DNA from: an uncultured Bacilli bacterium
GTDB lineage: Bacteria > Bacillota_I > Bacilli_A > RF39 > UBA660
DNA length: 9,731 nucleotides
Assembly (NCBI GenBank): GCA_944331945.1
Contig: CALVJC010000024.1
Coordinates: 1-9,731 of the forward strand
Direction: 5' to 3'
Positions 1-5,992 of this stretch are shown here, piece after piece. The translations under genes were made by a program, and so were the position numbers. The notes under the pieces are model-generated. The model had not been told where the DNA came from. It did not search any database and saw only the letters and a program-made list of their open reading frames with translations. Numbering within the stretch: position 1 is the first letter of the stretch; each line of letters begins with the position of its first letter.

Positions 1-2
1 TC

Positions 3-31
3 TTTTCAAGAAGTCAAAAACAGAGTATAAT
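3..31 (+). promoter_or_regulatory. Probable sigma-A promoter of the EIIB-like gene
   Basis: A perfect TATAAT lies at 26-31, with TTTTCA (4 of 6 to TTGACA) at 3-8 and a 17-base spacer. It sits 32 bases before the preferred start codon at 64. The -35 element is weak and lies at the window edge, so this is a moderate call. Confidence 0.5.
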
Positions 32-63
32 GAAATCTATAGAAAATGAAAGGTGTTGAAAAA

Positions 64-375
64 ATGAGATTTGAATATATCATTATCCTACTAGTCTTAT
101 TAATCATTCTCTTAGCAGTTTTAAAAGCCAATAAAAAGGATGCTGAATTAGACTTAAATAAACTAGTAGAATACTTAGGTGGCAAAGAAAACATTATTCA
201 AACAGAAATCAAACTATCACGTTTTATTGTAACCTTAAAAGATGTTTCAAAAGCCAACAAAGAAGGAATTCAAAAATTAGGTGCCAAAGGTATTGTAGAA
301 ATTAACAACCAATTAAAAATTATCTTAGGACCAGAATCCAAACAATTAAAAAAATATATTGATGATTTAAAGTAA
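64..375 (+). CDS. Membrane-anchored EIIB-like protein lacking the active cysteine
   Basis: This is a 103-residue protein with one N-terminal membrane segment (about residues 4-20) and a small soluble domain resembling the glucose-family PTS EIIB fold: LGGKENI at 38-44, SRFIVTLKD at 52-60, then LGAKGIVEINNQ and a final ILGP. In canonical EIIB the loop before the first strand is a D/E-A-C-I-T-R motif whose cysteine carries phosphate; here it reads E-I-K-L-S-R, with lysine at about residue 50. The protein therefore cannot phosphorylate a sugar by that route, and no EIIC transporter domain or partner is present. I infer a regulatory or structural relic role; the function is unknown. ATG 64 is preferred over the in-frame ATG at 46 because AGGTG at 51-55 sits 8 bases before 64, while 46 has no ribosome site. 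Confidence 0.75.
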   Translation: MRFEYIIILLVLLIILLAVLKANKKDAELDLNKLVEYLGGKENIIQTEIKLSRFIVTLKDVSKANKEGIQKLGAKGIVEINNQLKIILGPESKQLKKYIDDLK

Positions 376-401
376 GAAACAACAAATTTCTTGCTTTTTT
401 T
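371..401 (+). terminator. Intrinsic terminator after the EIIB-like gene
   Basis: AGTAAGAAA (371-379) pairs with TTTCTTGCT (387-395) through one T-G wobble. The loop is 7 bases and a T-run follows at 395-401. The hairpin overlaps the stop codon at 373-375 and separates this gene from the kinase unit. Confidence 0.7.
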
Positions 402-441
402 CTATATTTCGACAAAAATCGACAAACCTAGCACATATACT
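402..441 (+). promoter_or_regulatory. Tandem Spo0A-box-like operator and promoter of the kinase gene
   Basis: TTCGACA at 408-414 is the exact reverse complement of the Spo0A box TGTCGAA, and its flanks (ATTTCGACAAAA) also fit the longer consensus. A second copy, ATCGACA (418-424, one mismatch), lies exactly 10 bases downstream, on the same face of the helix. TCGACA at 409-414 also resembles a -35 box, and TATACT at 436-441 resembles a -10, with a 21-base spacer. Spo0A-activated sigma-A promoters such as spoIIE and spoIIG are known for such long spacing. An alternative -10, TATATT at 403-408, would put the boxes at the start site, implying repression. Two other TGTCGAA matches (1021-1027, 4566-4572) lie in coding sequence, so only the phased pair carries weight. 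Confidence 0.5.
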
Positions 442-460
442 GTTACTAGGAGTTGAGATT

Positions 461-1720
461 ATGACCTATATTGAAATTATTCTAAACAACTGTATCTATT
501 TATTTTGCCCATTATCCATTTATTTACTTTATACCATTTATAATAAAAACATGGATAAAGAAACAGGAGATCTTGCTTTTGAAATAGCCATACTATCTTC
601 CCTTTATTTTATTTTAAGATTTGGTCTTCCTCTTCATCATAAATATCCTACGATGCTCTTTGATATTCCTCTTTTACTTTGTTATTGCAAAAAACGTCCT
701 TCGTTCGCTCTCGTCATTTCTATTTTAATTATCGCTTACCAAAGTGTTGCCTTATCCTTCCATCCCTTATTACTCATCTTAGAATATAGTCTTTACTTTC
801 TTCTTTATCACTATCAAAGCAAGAAAAAAGAATGGGATGTCAAAAATATGCTTCAAGTCTTTATCATCATAAAAAGTTTCTTCTTAGCTTTGGAACTCTT
901 TGGTATTATTAATCCCATCGGAACCTATCAAGAAAATATCTTATCTTTATTTGGTTTAATCCTTATCTTATATTTTATGGCTTATCTTGTTCTTTCTTTT
1001 TTTCAAAAAGGGGAGAAAATTGTCGAACTGAACACCGATCTTTACAACATCGAAAAAGAAAAAGAATTAAGAAGATCTTTATTCAAAGTAACCCATGAAA
1101 TAAAAAATCCTATCGCTGTATGTAAAGGTTATTTAGATATGTTAGATGTTCATAATGAGAAAAAATTACAAAAATATATTCCCATTGTCAAAGATGAAAT
1201 TAATCGAACGTTAATTTTAATGGATGATTTTTTAGACTATACCAAAATCAAAATACAAAGAGAAGAATTAGACATTTATTTTCTCTTAGAAGAGATGGAA
1301 GAATCACTAAAATCTCTCTTTAAAGATAAAAATATTGTTTCCAAGTTTTCTATCCCAGAAGAAGAATTATATATTATGGGAGATTATAATCGTTTAAAAC
1401 AAGTTTTTATTAACTTGCTCAAAAATGCCGTCGAAGCGAAAGATGAGGAAAAAGAAAATCATTATATTCGTGTCACCGCCGAAGAATTAGATCATGAAGT
1501 GTTAATTACGATAGAAGATAATGGAATTGGTATGGATGAAGAAACCTTGCATCATATGAGTGATATGTTCTTCACGACCAAAACGAAGGGAAGTGGTTTA
1601 GGAGTTGGTTTATCAAAAGAAATTATCGAACTACATCATGGTAGCTTAATTTATCAATCGAAGAAAGGAGTGGGGACGAGAGTAAAATTAACTTTACCAA
1701 AAGACAAAAACATGCCATAA
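461..1720 (+). CDS. Membrane sensor histidine kinase, sporulation-kinase-like
   Basis: This 419-residue sensor kinase has an N-terminal half (about residues 5-182) of roughly five to seven hydrophobic membrane segments and no large extracellular loop, suggesting it senses a membrane or intramembrane signal. A short linker leads to the HisKA dimerisation domain with the phospho-acceptor His212 in VTHEIKNPIAV. The catalytic ATPase domain follows: N box with Asn318 and Asn322 (NLLKNAVEAK), G1 box DNGIGMD from Asp353, an FFTTKTKG stretch, and G2 box GSGLGVG at 377-383. All catalytic motifs are intact. The HEIKNP box and multi-helix sensor resemble the KinB/KinC/KinD group that feeds Spo0A. No response regulator is adjacent, so it is an orphan kinase. 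AGGAG (448-452) sits 8 bases before the start. The upstream Spo0A-like boxes would fit a feedback loop, but that is inference. Confidence 0.88.
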   Translation: MTYIEIILNNCIYLFCPLSIYLLYTIYNKNMDKETGDLAFEIAILSSLYFILRFGLPLHHKYPTMLFDIPLLLCYCKKRPSFALVISILIIAYQSVALSFHPLLLILEYSLYFLLYHYQSKKKEWDVKNMLQVFIIIKSFFLALELFGIINPIGTYQENILSLFGLILILYFMAYLVLSFFQKGEKIVELNTDLYNIEKEKELRRSLFKVTHEIKNPIAVCKGYLDMLDVHNEKKLQKYIPIVKDEINRTLILMDDFLDYTKIKIQREELDIYFLLEEMEESLKSLFKDKNIVSKFSIPEEELYIMGDYNRLKQVFINLLKNAVEAKDEEKENHYIRVTAEELDHEVLITIEDNGIGMDEETLHHMSDMFFTTKTKGSGLGVGLSKEIIELHHGSLIYQSKKGVGTRVKLTLPKDKNMP

Positions 1721-1739
1721 TAAGATTGAGGAGTTATTT

Positions 1740-2312
1740 ATGTGGGATGTAGAAAAAATAAAAGAAGATCTAAAAGAAGCCTTATCGGAATATCGGTATC
1801 TTCATAGTTTAAGAACGGCAGAAGTGGCCAAAGATTTAGCAGAACATTATGGATATGATTCCAAAAAAGCTTATGTAACCGCTTTAGTGCATGATATCGC
1901 CAAAGAATATAGTGAAGAAGAGAACCAAAAAATGATTCAAAAATATCAGTTAGATGAAGCTCTTCTAACCGAAGAGAATCAGAAGTTTGCCCATGGCTTT
2001 ATTGGTGCTGCTCTTGTCAAAGAAAAATATCACTTTGAGGAAGAAATGCTTGAGGCGATCGCCTATCATACTGCTGGAAAAAAAGATATGAACTGGTTAA
2101 CCAACATTGTCGCTTTAGCGGATAAAATTGAGCCAGGCAAAGATTATGAAGGAATTGAACAAGAAAGAAAACTAGCTTTTGAATCATTAGAAGAAGCCTT
2201 TCTTTATTGCTTAGAAATGAAACAAAAAAAACTAGAAAAAAGAAAAAAGCTCATTCACCCTCAGACCAAAGAGACAATATATTTTTTAAAAATGACGATA
2301 AAGAAACAATAG
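1740..2312 (+). CDS. yqeK: YqeK-family HD-domain Ap4A hydrolase
   Basis: This 190-residue HD-superfamily metal-dependent phosphohydrolase matches the YqeK family, which cleaves diadenosine tetraphosphate symmetrically to two ADP. Metal-ligand motifs appear in order: His22 in LHSLRTAEVA, His51-Asp52 in ALVHDIAKEY, His85 in FAHGFIGAAL, His110 in AIAYHTAG, and Asp128 in ALADKIEPGKDY. The length is close to that of typical YqeK. In many Firmicutes yqeK follows nadD; here it instead follows the kinase by 19 bases with its own GAGGAG at 1728-1733, so the two are probably co-transcribed. A link between stress nucleotide Ap4A and the sensor kinase is possible but only inferred from position. Confidence 0.92.
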   Translation: MWDVEKIKEDLKEALSEYRYLHSLRTAEVAKDLAEHYGYDSKKAYVTALVHDIAKEYSEEENQKMIQKYQLDEALLTEENQKFAHGFIGAALVKEKYHFEEEMLEAIAYHTAGKKDMNWLTNIVALADKIEPGKDYEGIEQERKLAFESLEEAFLYCLEMKQKKLEKRKKLIHPQTKETIYFLKMTIKKQ

Positions 2313-2326
2313 TTTTCTTTTTTTTC
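2300..2326 (+). terminator. Intrinsic terminator after yqeK
   Basis: AAAGAAAC (2300-2307) pairs with GTTTTCTTT (2312-2320) with one bulged T, and a T-run continues to 2325. The hairpin overlaps the stop codon. It is A/T-rich and weak, but well placed before the next promoter. Confidence 0.55.
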
Positions 2327-2355
2327 TTTGCAAGAGAAAAAAGTTATAGTATAAT
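2327..2355 (+). promoter_or_regulatory. Probable sigma-A promoter of the HerA-like gene
   Basis: A perfect TATAAT lies at 2350-2355. TTTGCA at 2327-2332 (4 of 6) stands 17 bases upstream. The predicted start leaves a leader of about 20 bases to the ATG at 2381. Confidence 0.55.
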
Positions 2356-2380
2356 AATAACAGAATAAGAGGGTGTAACA

Positions 2381-4162
2381 ATGCTAGGAACGATTGAAGA
2401 AATTATTGATGATAGTGTCTTTGTCCATTTAGAGATTGCCATAGAAAAACAAGCGAATCTTTTGAATTTACATGTCGTTTTTGAAAATGGTCCGATAAAA
2501 ATAGTGGGCGAAATTATGAATAGTACCAAAGAAAAATTAAAAATAAATATCGTTGGAGAACTAAAAAATAATATGTTTATTCCAGGCGTTAGTATCAAGC
2601 CTTCCTTTCAATCAACGGTTAGAATGATTACCTTAGAAGAATTAGAACAAATTCTAGGAAAAACAACCCTCGAAAAAGGACGAGTTAATTTTGGATATTC
2701 CAACATTTATCAAAATTATCCCATTAATATTTCCGTCAATGCCTTTTTTAGTAATCACTTTGCAATATTAGGAAATAGTGGGGCTGGAAAATCTTTTTCT
2801 GTCAGTCGTATTTTACAAAACTTATTTTGTGATCCGAACAATAATCCGAATGGCGCTAATATTTTTTTATTTGATGCTTATGGCGAATATACCAATGCCT
2901 TAAAAGATATTGAAAAAACAAATCCCTATGTGCACTATAAAACTTATACCACCAATACAGACTTTGCCGATACCGAAATATTAAAAATACCTCTTTGGCT
3001 TTTAGATGTCGATGATATTGCTCTCTTATTAGATGTAACGACTCCCAATCAATTACCAATTATTGAGAAAGCCTTAAAACTAGTTCCTATTTTAAGTGGA
3101 ACTGAAGAAGAAGTTCTTCCTTATAAGAATGATATTATTGCTAGAGCCTTAGAAGATATATTATTAAGTGGTCATCAATCAACGAAGATAAGAGACCAAG
3201 TGATTGCCGTTTTAACGAAATTTAATACCAAAGATTTGAACCTTGAAAGCTTAATTGTTCAACCAGGCTATACGAGAACGTTAAAACAATGTCTTTACAT
3301 TGATAAAATGGGAAAATTACAAGAAATGGAACTAGTTGTTAGTTTTGTCAAACAATTTATTTTAGATACCCAAACAGAAGATATGAAAATTGAAAAAATG
3401 ATTCCTTATGGCTTAAAAGAATTAGAAACCGCCATGGACTTTGCGCTTATTAGTGAAGGTATTTTAAAAAGTGACAAAGTCTATGATGAAGCGAATGTCT
3501 TAAGTGTTCGTCTTCATACTCTAGCGAATAGTAAAGAACATGGCTATTTTGATGTCAACAATTACATTACAAGAGATGGCTTTATTCGTAGTTTATTAAC
3601 GACCTATGATGGACAAAAAGCTCAAATGGTTAATTTTAATATCAACTATGTTAACGATCGCTTAGCGAAAGTAATTGTCAAAATTATTTCCAAAATGCTC
3701 TTCCAAGAAGCTGTAGAAAATCAAAATAGAGGTAGCATCCCTTATCATATTGTCATTGAAGAAGCACATCGTTATGTTCAAAAAGATCGCGATACGGAAA
3801 TTCTTGGTTATAATATCTTTGATCGAATTACCAAAGAAGGAAGAAAATATGGCGTTTTATTAGGATTAATTACCCAACGACCGAGTGAGTTATCGGATAC
3901 CTCAATTTCTCAATGTTCTAATTTTTTAATCTTAAGAACCCTTCATCCCAAAGATCTAGAATACATCAAAGAAATGGTTCCGAATGTTTCAAACGAAATC
4001 ACCGCTCAAATAAAAAACTTAAAACCAGGCAATTGTATTGCCTTTGGAAATGCTTTTGCCATTCCCATTCAAATGCATTTTATTCCACCGAATCCAACTC
4101 CATTGTCAAATAACGTCGATATCAATCAAATCTGGTATCAACAAGAACAAACAACAAATTAG
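2381..4162 (+). CDS. HerA-type hexameric ATPase (DUF87 family)
   Basis: This 593-residue P-loop ATPase of the HerA/FtsK clan begins with a beta-rich segment (about residues 1-75) compatible with a HAS-barrel. The ATPase core has Walker A GNSGAGKS at 131-138 (Lys137) and a switch near FLFDAYGEYTN. Walker B is YHIVIEEAHRYV, with Glu460-Glu461-Ala-His463. It is followed by GRKYGVLLGLITQRPSELS around Gln499, the usual HerA sensor region. HerA-family proteins are DNA translocases that pump DNA in end resection or in defence complexes. No NurA nuclease, Sir2 or DUF4297 partner is adjacent, so it stands alone beside cell-division genes. A chromosome-segregation or repair role is plausible but unproven. 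GAGGG at 2369-2373 supports the start. Confidence 0.85.
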   Translation: MLGTIEEIIDDSVFVHLEIAIEKQANLLNLHVVFENGPIKIVGEIMNSTKEKLKINIVGELKNNMFIPGVSIKPSFQSTVRMITLEELEQILGKTTLEKGRVNFGYSNIYQNYPINISVNAFFSNHFAILGNSGAGKSFSVSRILQNLFCDPNNNPNGANIFLFDAYGEYTNALKDIEKTNPYVHYKTYTTNTDFADTEILKIPLWLLDVDDIALLLDVTTPNQLPIIEKALKLVPILSGTEEEVLPYKNDIIARALEDILLSGHQSTKIRDQVIAVLTKFNTKDLNLESLIVQPGYTRTLKQCLYIDKMGKLQEMELVVSFVKQFILDTQTEDMKIEKMIPYGLKELETAMDFALISEGILKSDKVYDEANVLSVRLHTLANSKEHGYFDVNNYITRDGFIRSLLTTYDGQKAQMVNFNINYVNDRLAKVIVKIISKMLFQEAVENQNRGSIPYHIVIEEAHRYVQKDRDTEILGYNIFDRITKEGRKYGVLLGLITQRPSELSDTSISQCSNFLILRTLHPKDLEYIKEMVPNVSNEITAQIKNLKPGNCIAFGNAFAIPIQMHFIPPNPTPLSNNVDINQIWYQQEQTTN

Positions 4163-4166
4163 GATC

Positions 4167-4196
4167 TTGTAAAAGACTAGGAACATATGGTACTAT
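4167..4196 (+). promoter_or_regulatory. Probable extended -10 promoter of sepF
   Basis: TTGTAA (4167-4172) stands 18 bases before TACTAT (4191-4196), which is preceded by TGG, an extended -10. It lies in the 62-base gap between the HerA-like gene and sepF. The -10 is imperfect. Confidence 0.42.
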
Positions 4197-4224
4197 AAAT
4201 AATAGAAATATTAAGGAGGATATT

Positions 4225-4653
4225 ATGGGTTTAGATAAATTGAAAAAACTGATTAGTGGAAAAGAAGAAGAGGAAGAAGTTATTAAAGAGGAGGAGTATT
4301 ATAAAGTGTCAAGAGATGAATATGGTTATGAAAATGGAGTAGCGGGAAGCAAGATGATGCTTCTAGAACCACGTGCTTACTCAGAATCTCAACAAATCGC
4401 CGATCATTTAAAAGAAAGAAATGCTGTTGTGGTAAATTTAAAAAGAGTAACACCCGATCAAGCAAAAAGAATTGTTGACTTTTTGTCAGGAACCCTTTAT
4501 GCTATAGGCGGAGATTTACAGAAATTAGGGGGCGGAATTTTCCTATGTACCCCAAATAATGTGAATGTCGAAGGAAAAATTACCGATGATAATGCTCCTT
4601 CGAAACCAACCAAGAAAACAAAAGTACAAGATGATGATGAGTTTGACTGGTAA
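4225..4653 (+). CDS. sepF: Cell division protein SepF
   Basis: SepF anchors FtsZ filaments to the membrane and helps build a smooth division septum. This 142-residue copy has the expected parts: an amphipathic N-terminal helix (MGLDKLKKLISGK) for membrane binding, an acidic linker (residues about 14-35) and the C-terminal FtsZ-binding beta domain. In that domain MMLLEPRAYSESQQIADHL, AVVVNLKRVTPDQAKRIVDFLSG and LYAIGGDLQKLGGGIFLCTP are clear family signatures. A strong AAGGAGG-type site at 4213-4220 fixes the start. In Bacilli sepF commonly lies near yggT, ylmH and divIVA; here only the DivIVA-type gene follows, after 40 bases, so the cluster is shortened. Confidence 0.95.
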   Translation: MGLDKLKKLISGKEEEEEVIKEEEYYKVSRDEYGYENGVAGSKMMLLEPRAYSESQQIADHLKERNAVVVNLKRVTPDQAKRIVDFLSGTLYAIGGDLQKLGGGIFLCTPNNVNVEGKITDDNAPSKPTKKTKVQDDDEFDW

Positions 4654-4693
4654 AAGATAAAAAAATAGTACCTTTAAAAGGGAAGGGATCAAA

Positions 4694-5131
4694 ATGGACA
4701 AATTTAGTTATGAAGAAAATGGCTATAATCGTAGTGAAGTGAATCAGTTTGTAAGTGATGTGATCAAACAAACGGAAGGCATTGTCAAAAAATATCGTAG
4801 TCAAAAAGAAGAAATAAAACTTCTAAAAGAACAACTAGAGCAGTATAAAACCATGGAAGAAACATTAAAAAAATCCATAATAAATGCCGAAAAAACAGGA
4901 GATAATATAAAACTTTTAGCAAGAGAAGAAGCCAATAGTATTATAAAAGATGCCAAAAATAATGCTTCAAGAATTGTCAATGATTCCCTTTTAAAAGCCA
5001 GTAAAATAGAACAAGAAGCCGATACTTTAGAGCGCAACATGAAAATATTTAAACGAAAATTAAAAATTATTGTAGAACAACAAATGGCAGTTGTAGAAGA
5101 AATTGAAACACTAGACTTAAAGGAAAACTAA
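4694..5131 (+). CDS. divIVA: Short DivIVA-domain coiled-coil protein
   Basis: This 145-residue protein opens with the DivIVA/GpsB N-terminal motif (FSYEENGYNRSEVNQFVSDV, residues about 4-23). The usual RGYD-EVD-FL pattern appears as NGYN-EVN-FV. Charged heptad-like coiled coil follows from about residue 25 to 135. DivIVA proteins bind curved membrane at poles and septa and recruit division or sporulation partners. It directly follows sepF with AAGGGA at 4683-4688, and the SepF-DivIVA pairing supports the assignment. It is slightly shorter than DivIVA of Bacillus subtilis; GpsB or a DivIVA-like paralogue remain alternatives. Confidence 0.82.
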   Translation: MDKFSYEENGYNRSEVNQFVSDVIKQTEGIVKKYRSQKEEIKLLKEQLEQYKTMEETLKKSIINAEKTGDNIKLLAREEANSIIKDAKNNASRIVNDSLLKASKIEQEADTLERNMKIFKRKLKIIVEQQMAVVEEIETLDLKEN

Positions 5132-5142
5132 GTCTAGTTTTT
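5110..5142 (+). terminator. Strong intrinsic terminator overlapping the divIVA stop codon
   Basis: ACTAGACTTA (5110-5119) pairs perfectly with TAAGTCTAGT (5129-5138) across a 9-base loop, followed by a T-run to 5142. The last codons and stop (5129-5131) of the DivIVA gene are built into the stem. The relQ ribosome site starts only 8 bases after it, and no separate promoter for relQ is visible, so the hairpin may attenuate rather than fully end transcription. Confidence 0.8.
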
Positions 5143-5162
5143 GACTCTTGGAGGCGAACGGA

Positions 5163-5804
5163 ATGAGTGAAGAAACAAAAAAAGAATTAGAAAGATTGAT
5201 GTTAAAATATCGAGCAGCCTTAAAAACATTAGAAACACAAATTAGTATTTTAATTCAAGACTTTGAACAAAAGAATAATTATAATCCAGTGGAACATGTT
5301 AAAAGTAGAATCAAAAAATTAGAAAGTGCTGAGAATAAATTGATCAGTAGAAATTATGAAGTGACCATCAAAAATATTGAAAAACATGTTCATGATATGG
5401 TAGGAGTAAGGATTGTTTGTGCCTTTTTATCCGATGTTTATAAAATTATTGAAATGATTGAAAACAGTGAAACCATTGAAGTCTATGCCAAAAAAGATTA
5501 TATTTCTCATCCCAAAGAAAGTGGATATTCAAGCTATCACTTATTAGTATATGTTCCAGTGTACTTATTAGATGGCAAAGTTATGATTGAAGCAGAAATT
5601 CAAATAAGAACCCTTGCTATGGATTTTTGGGCTAGTTTAGATCACAAAATAAGATATAAATTCGCAGGAGCTGTTCCCAAAGAAGTAAAAGATAATATGT
5701 ATAAATGTGCCATTGATATTAATGATTTAGATCACAAAATGTTAATTTTAAACGATCGGATGCAAGTATATAAAGAAGATCAAGAAAATGAAGAACATTC
5801 TTAA
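5163..5804 (+). CDS. relQ: Small alarmone synthetase, RelQ-like (GTP pyrophosphokinase)
   Basis: This 213-residue single-domain RelA/SpoT nucleotidyltransferase transfers pyrophosphate from ATP to GTP or GDP to make (p)ppGpp. It has no hydrolase, TGS or ACT domain, which marks a small alarmone synthetase. Motifs are HDMVGVRIVC with the metal-binding Asp78, KDYISHPKESGYSSYHL at 111-127 (substrate loop) and AEIQIRTLAMDFWASLDHK with catalytic Glu145. The QIRTLAMDFWASLDHK ending matches the tetrameric RelQ branch. An in-frame TTG at 5148 would add five residues, but GGAGG at 5150-5154 is placed 8 bases before ATG 5163, so the latter is chosen. A strong terminator hairpin precedes it, which may make expression conditional. 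Confidence 0.92.
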   Translation: MSEETKKELERLMLKYRAALKTLETQISILIQDFEQKNNYNPVEHVKSRIKKLESAENKLISRNYEVTIKNIEKHVHDMVGVRIVCAFLSDVYKIIEMIENSETIEVYAKKDYISHPKESGYSSYHLLVYVPVYLLDGKVMIEAEIQIRTLAMDFWASLDHKIRYKFAGAVPKEVKDNMYKCAIDINDLDHKMLILNDRMQVYKEDQENEEHS

Positions 5805-5831
5805 AAAAAGATAGTATTACCACTAAATTTT

Positions 5832-5840
5832 TGCTATAAT
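5832..5840 (+). promoter_or_regulatory. Extended -10 promoter (TGC-TATAAT) of the short leader unit
   Basis: TATAAT at 5835-5840 is preceded by TG at 5832-5833, an extended -10 that can work without a good -35; none is seen. It lies 24 bases before the 26-codon ORF and is the best promoter visible before the large surface protein gene at 5993. Confidence 0.55.
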
Positions 5841-5864
5841 AAAAATAGCAAAGGATAGATGAGA

Positions 5865-5945
5865 ATGAAACAAAAAGGGTTATTAAAAGTAAAAACGATG
5901 AGAAACACTTTAAAAGAAACTTCTTTTTGTATTGCAAAAAAATAA
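5865..5945 (+). CDS. Possible 26-residue basic peptide (leader ORF)
   Basis: ATG 5865 to TAA 5943-5945 encodes 26 residues, starting MKQKGLLKVKTMRN and ending SFCIAKK, strongly basic with a single cysteine. AAGGA at 5850-5854 lies 10 bases upstream, and the promoter at 5832 and terminator at 5939 frame it exactly. I do not recognise the peptide. It could be a true small protein, a leader peptide that tunes the following terminator, or a chance ORF inside a small RNA. The compact promoter-ORF-terminator layout is the main support. Confidence 0.4.
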   Translation: MKQKGLLKVKTMRNTLKETSFCIAKK

Positions 5946-5965
5946 GGTAAATAGCCTTATTTTTC
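5939..5965 (+). terminator. Terminator or attenuator before the first target gene
   Basis: AAAATAAGG (5939-5947) pairs perfectly with CCTTATTTT (5955-5963) around a 7-base loop, with a T-run at 5960-5964. It ends 28 bases before the ATG at 5993, and no good promoter lies in that gap. Expression of the target gene probably depends on readthrough, which would make this an attenuator. Confidence 0.7.
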
Positions 5966-5992
5966 TTATTATGAATAGAGGAGAGTGCTATA

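Noticed and set aside
5148..5162. TTG start adding five residues to the alarmone synthetase
   Set aside because: The Shine-Dalgarno GGAGG overlaps that start region and is spaced correctly for ATG 5163 instead.
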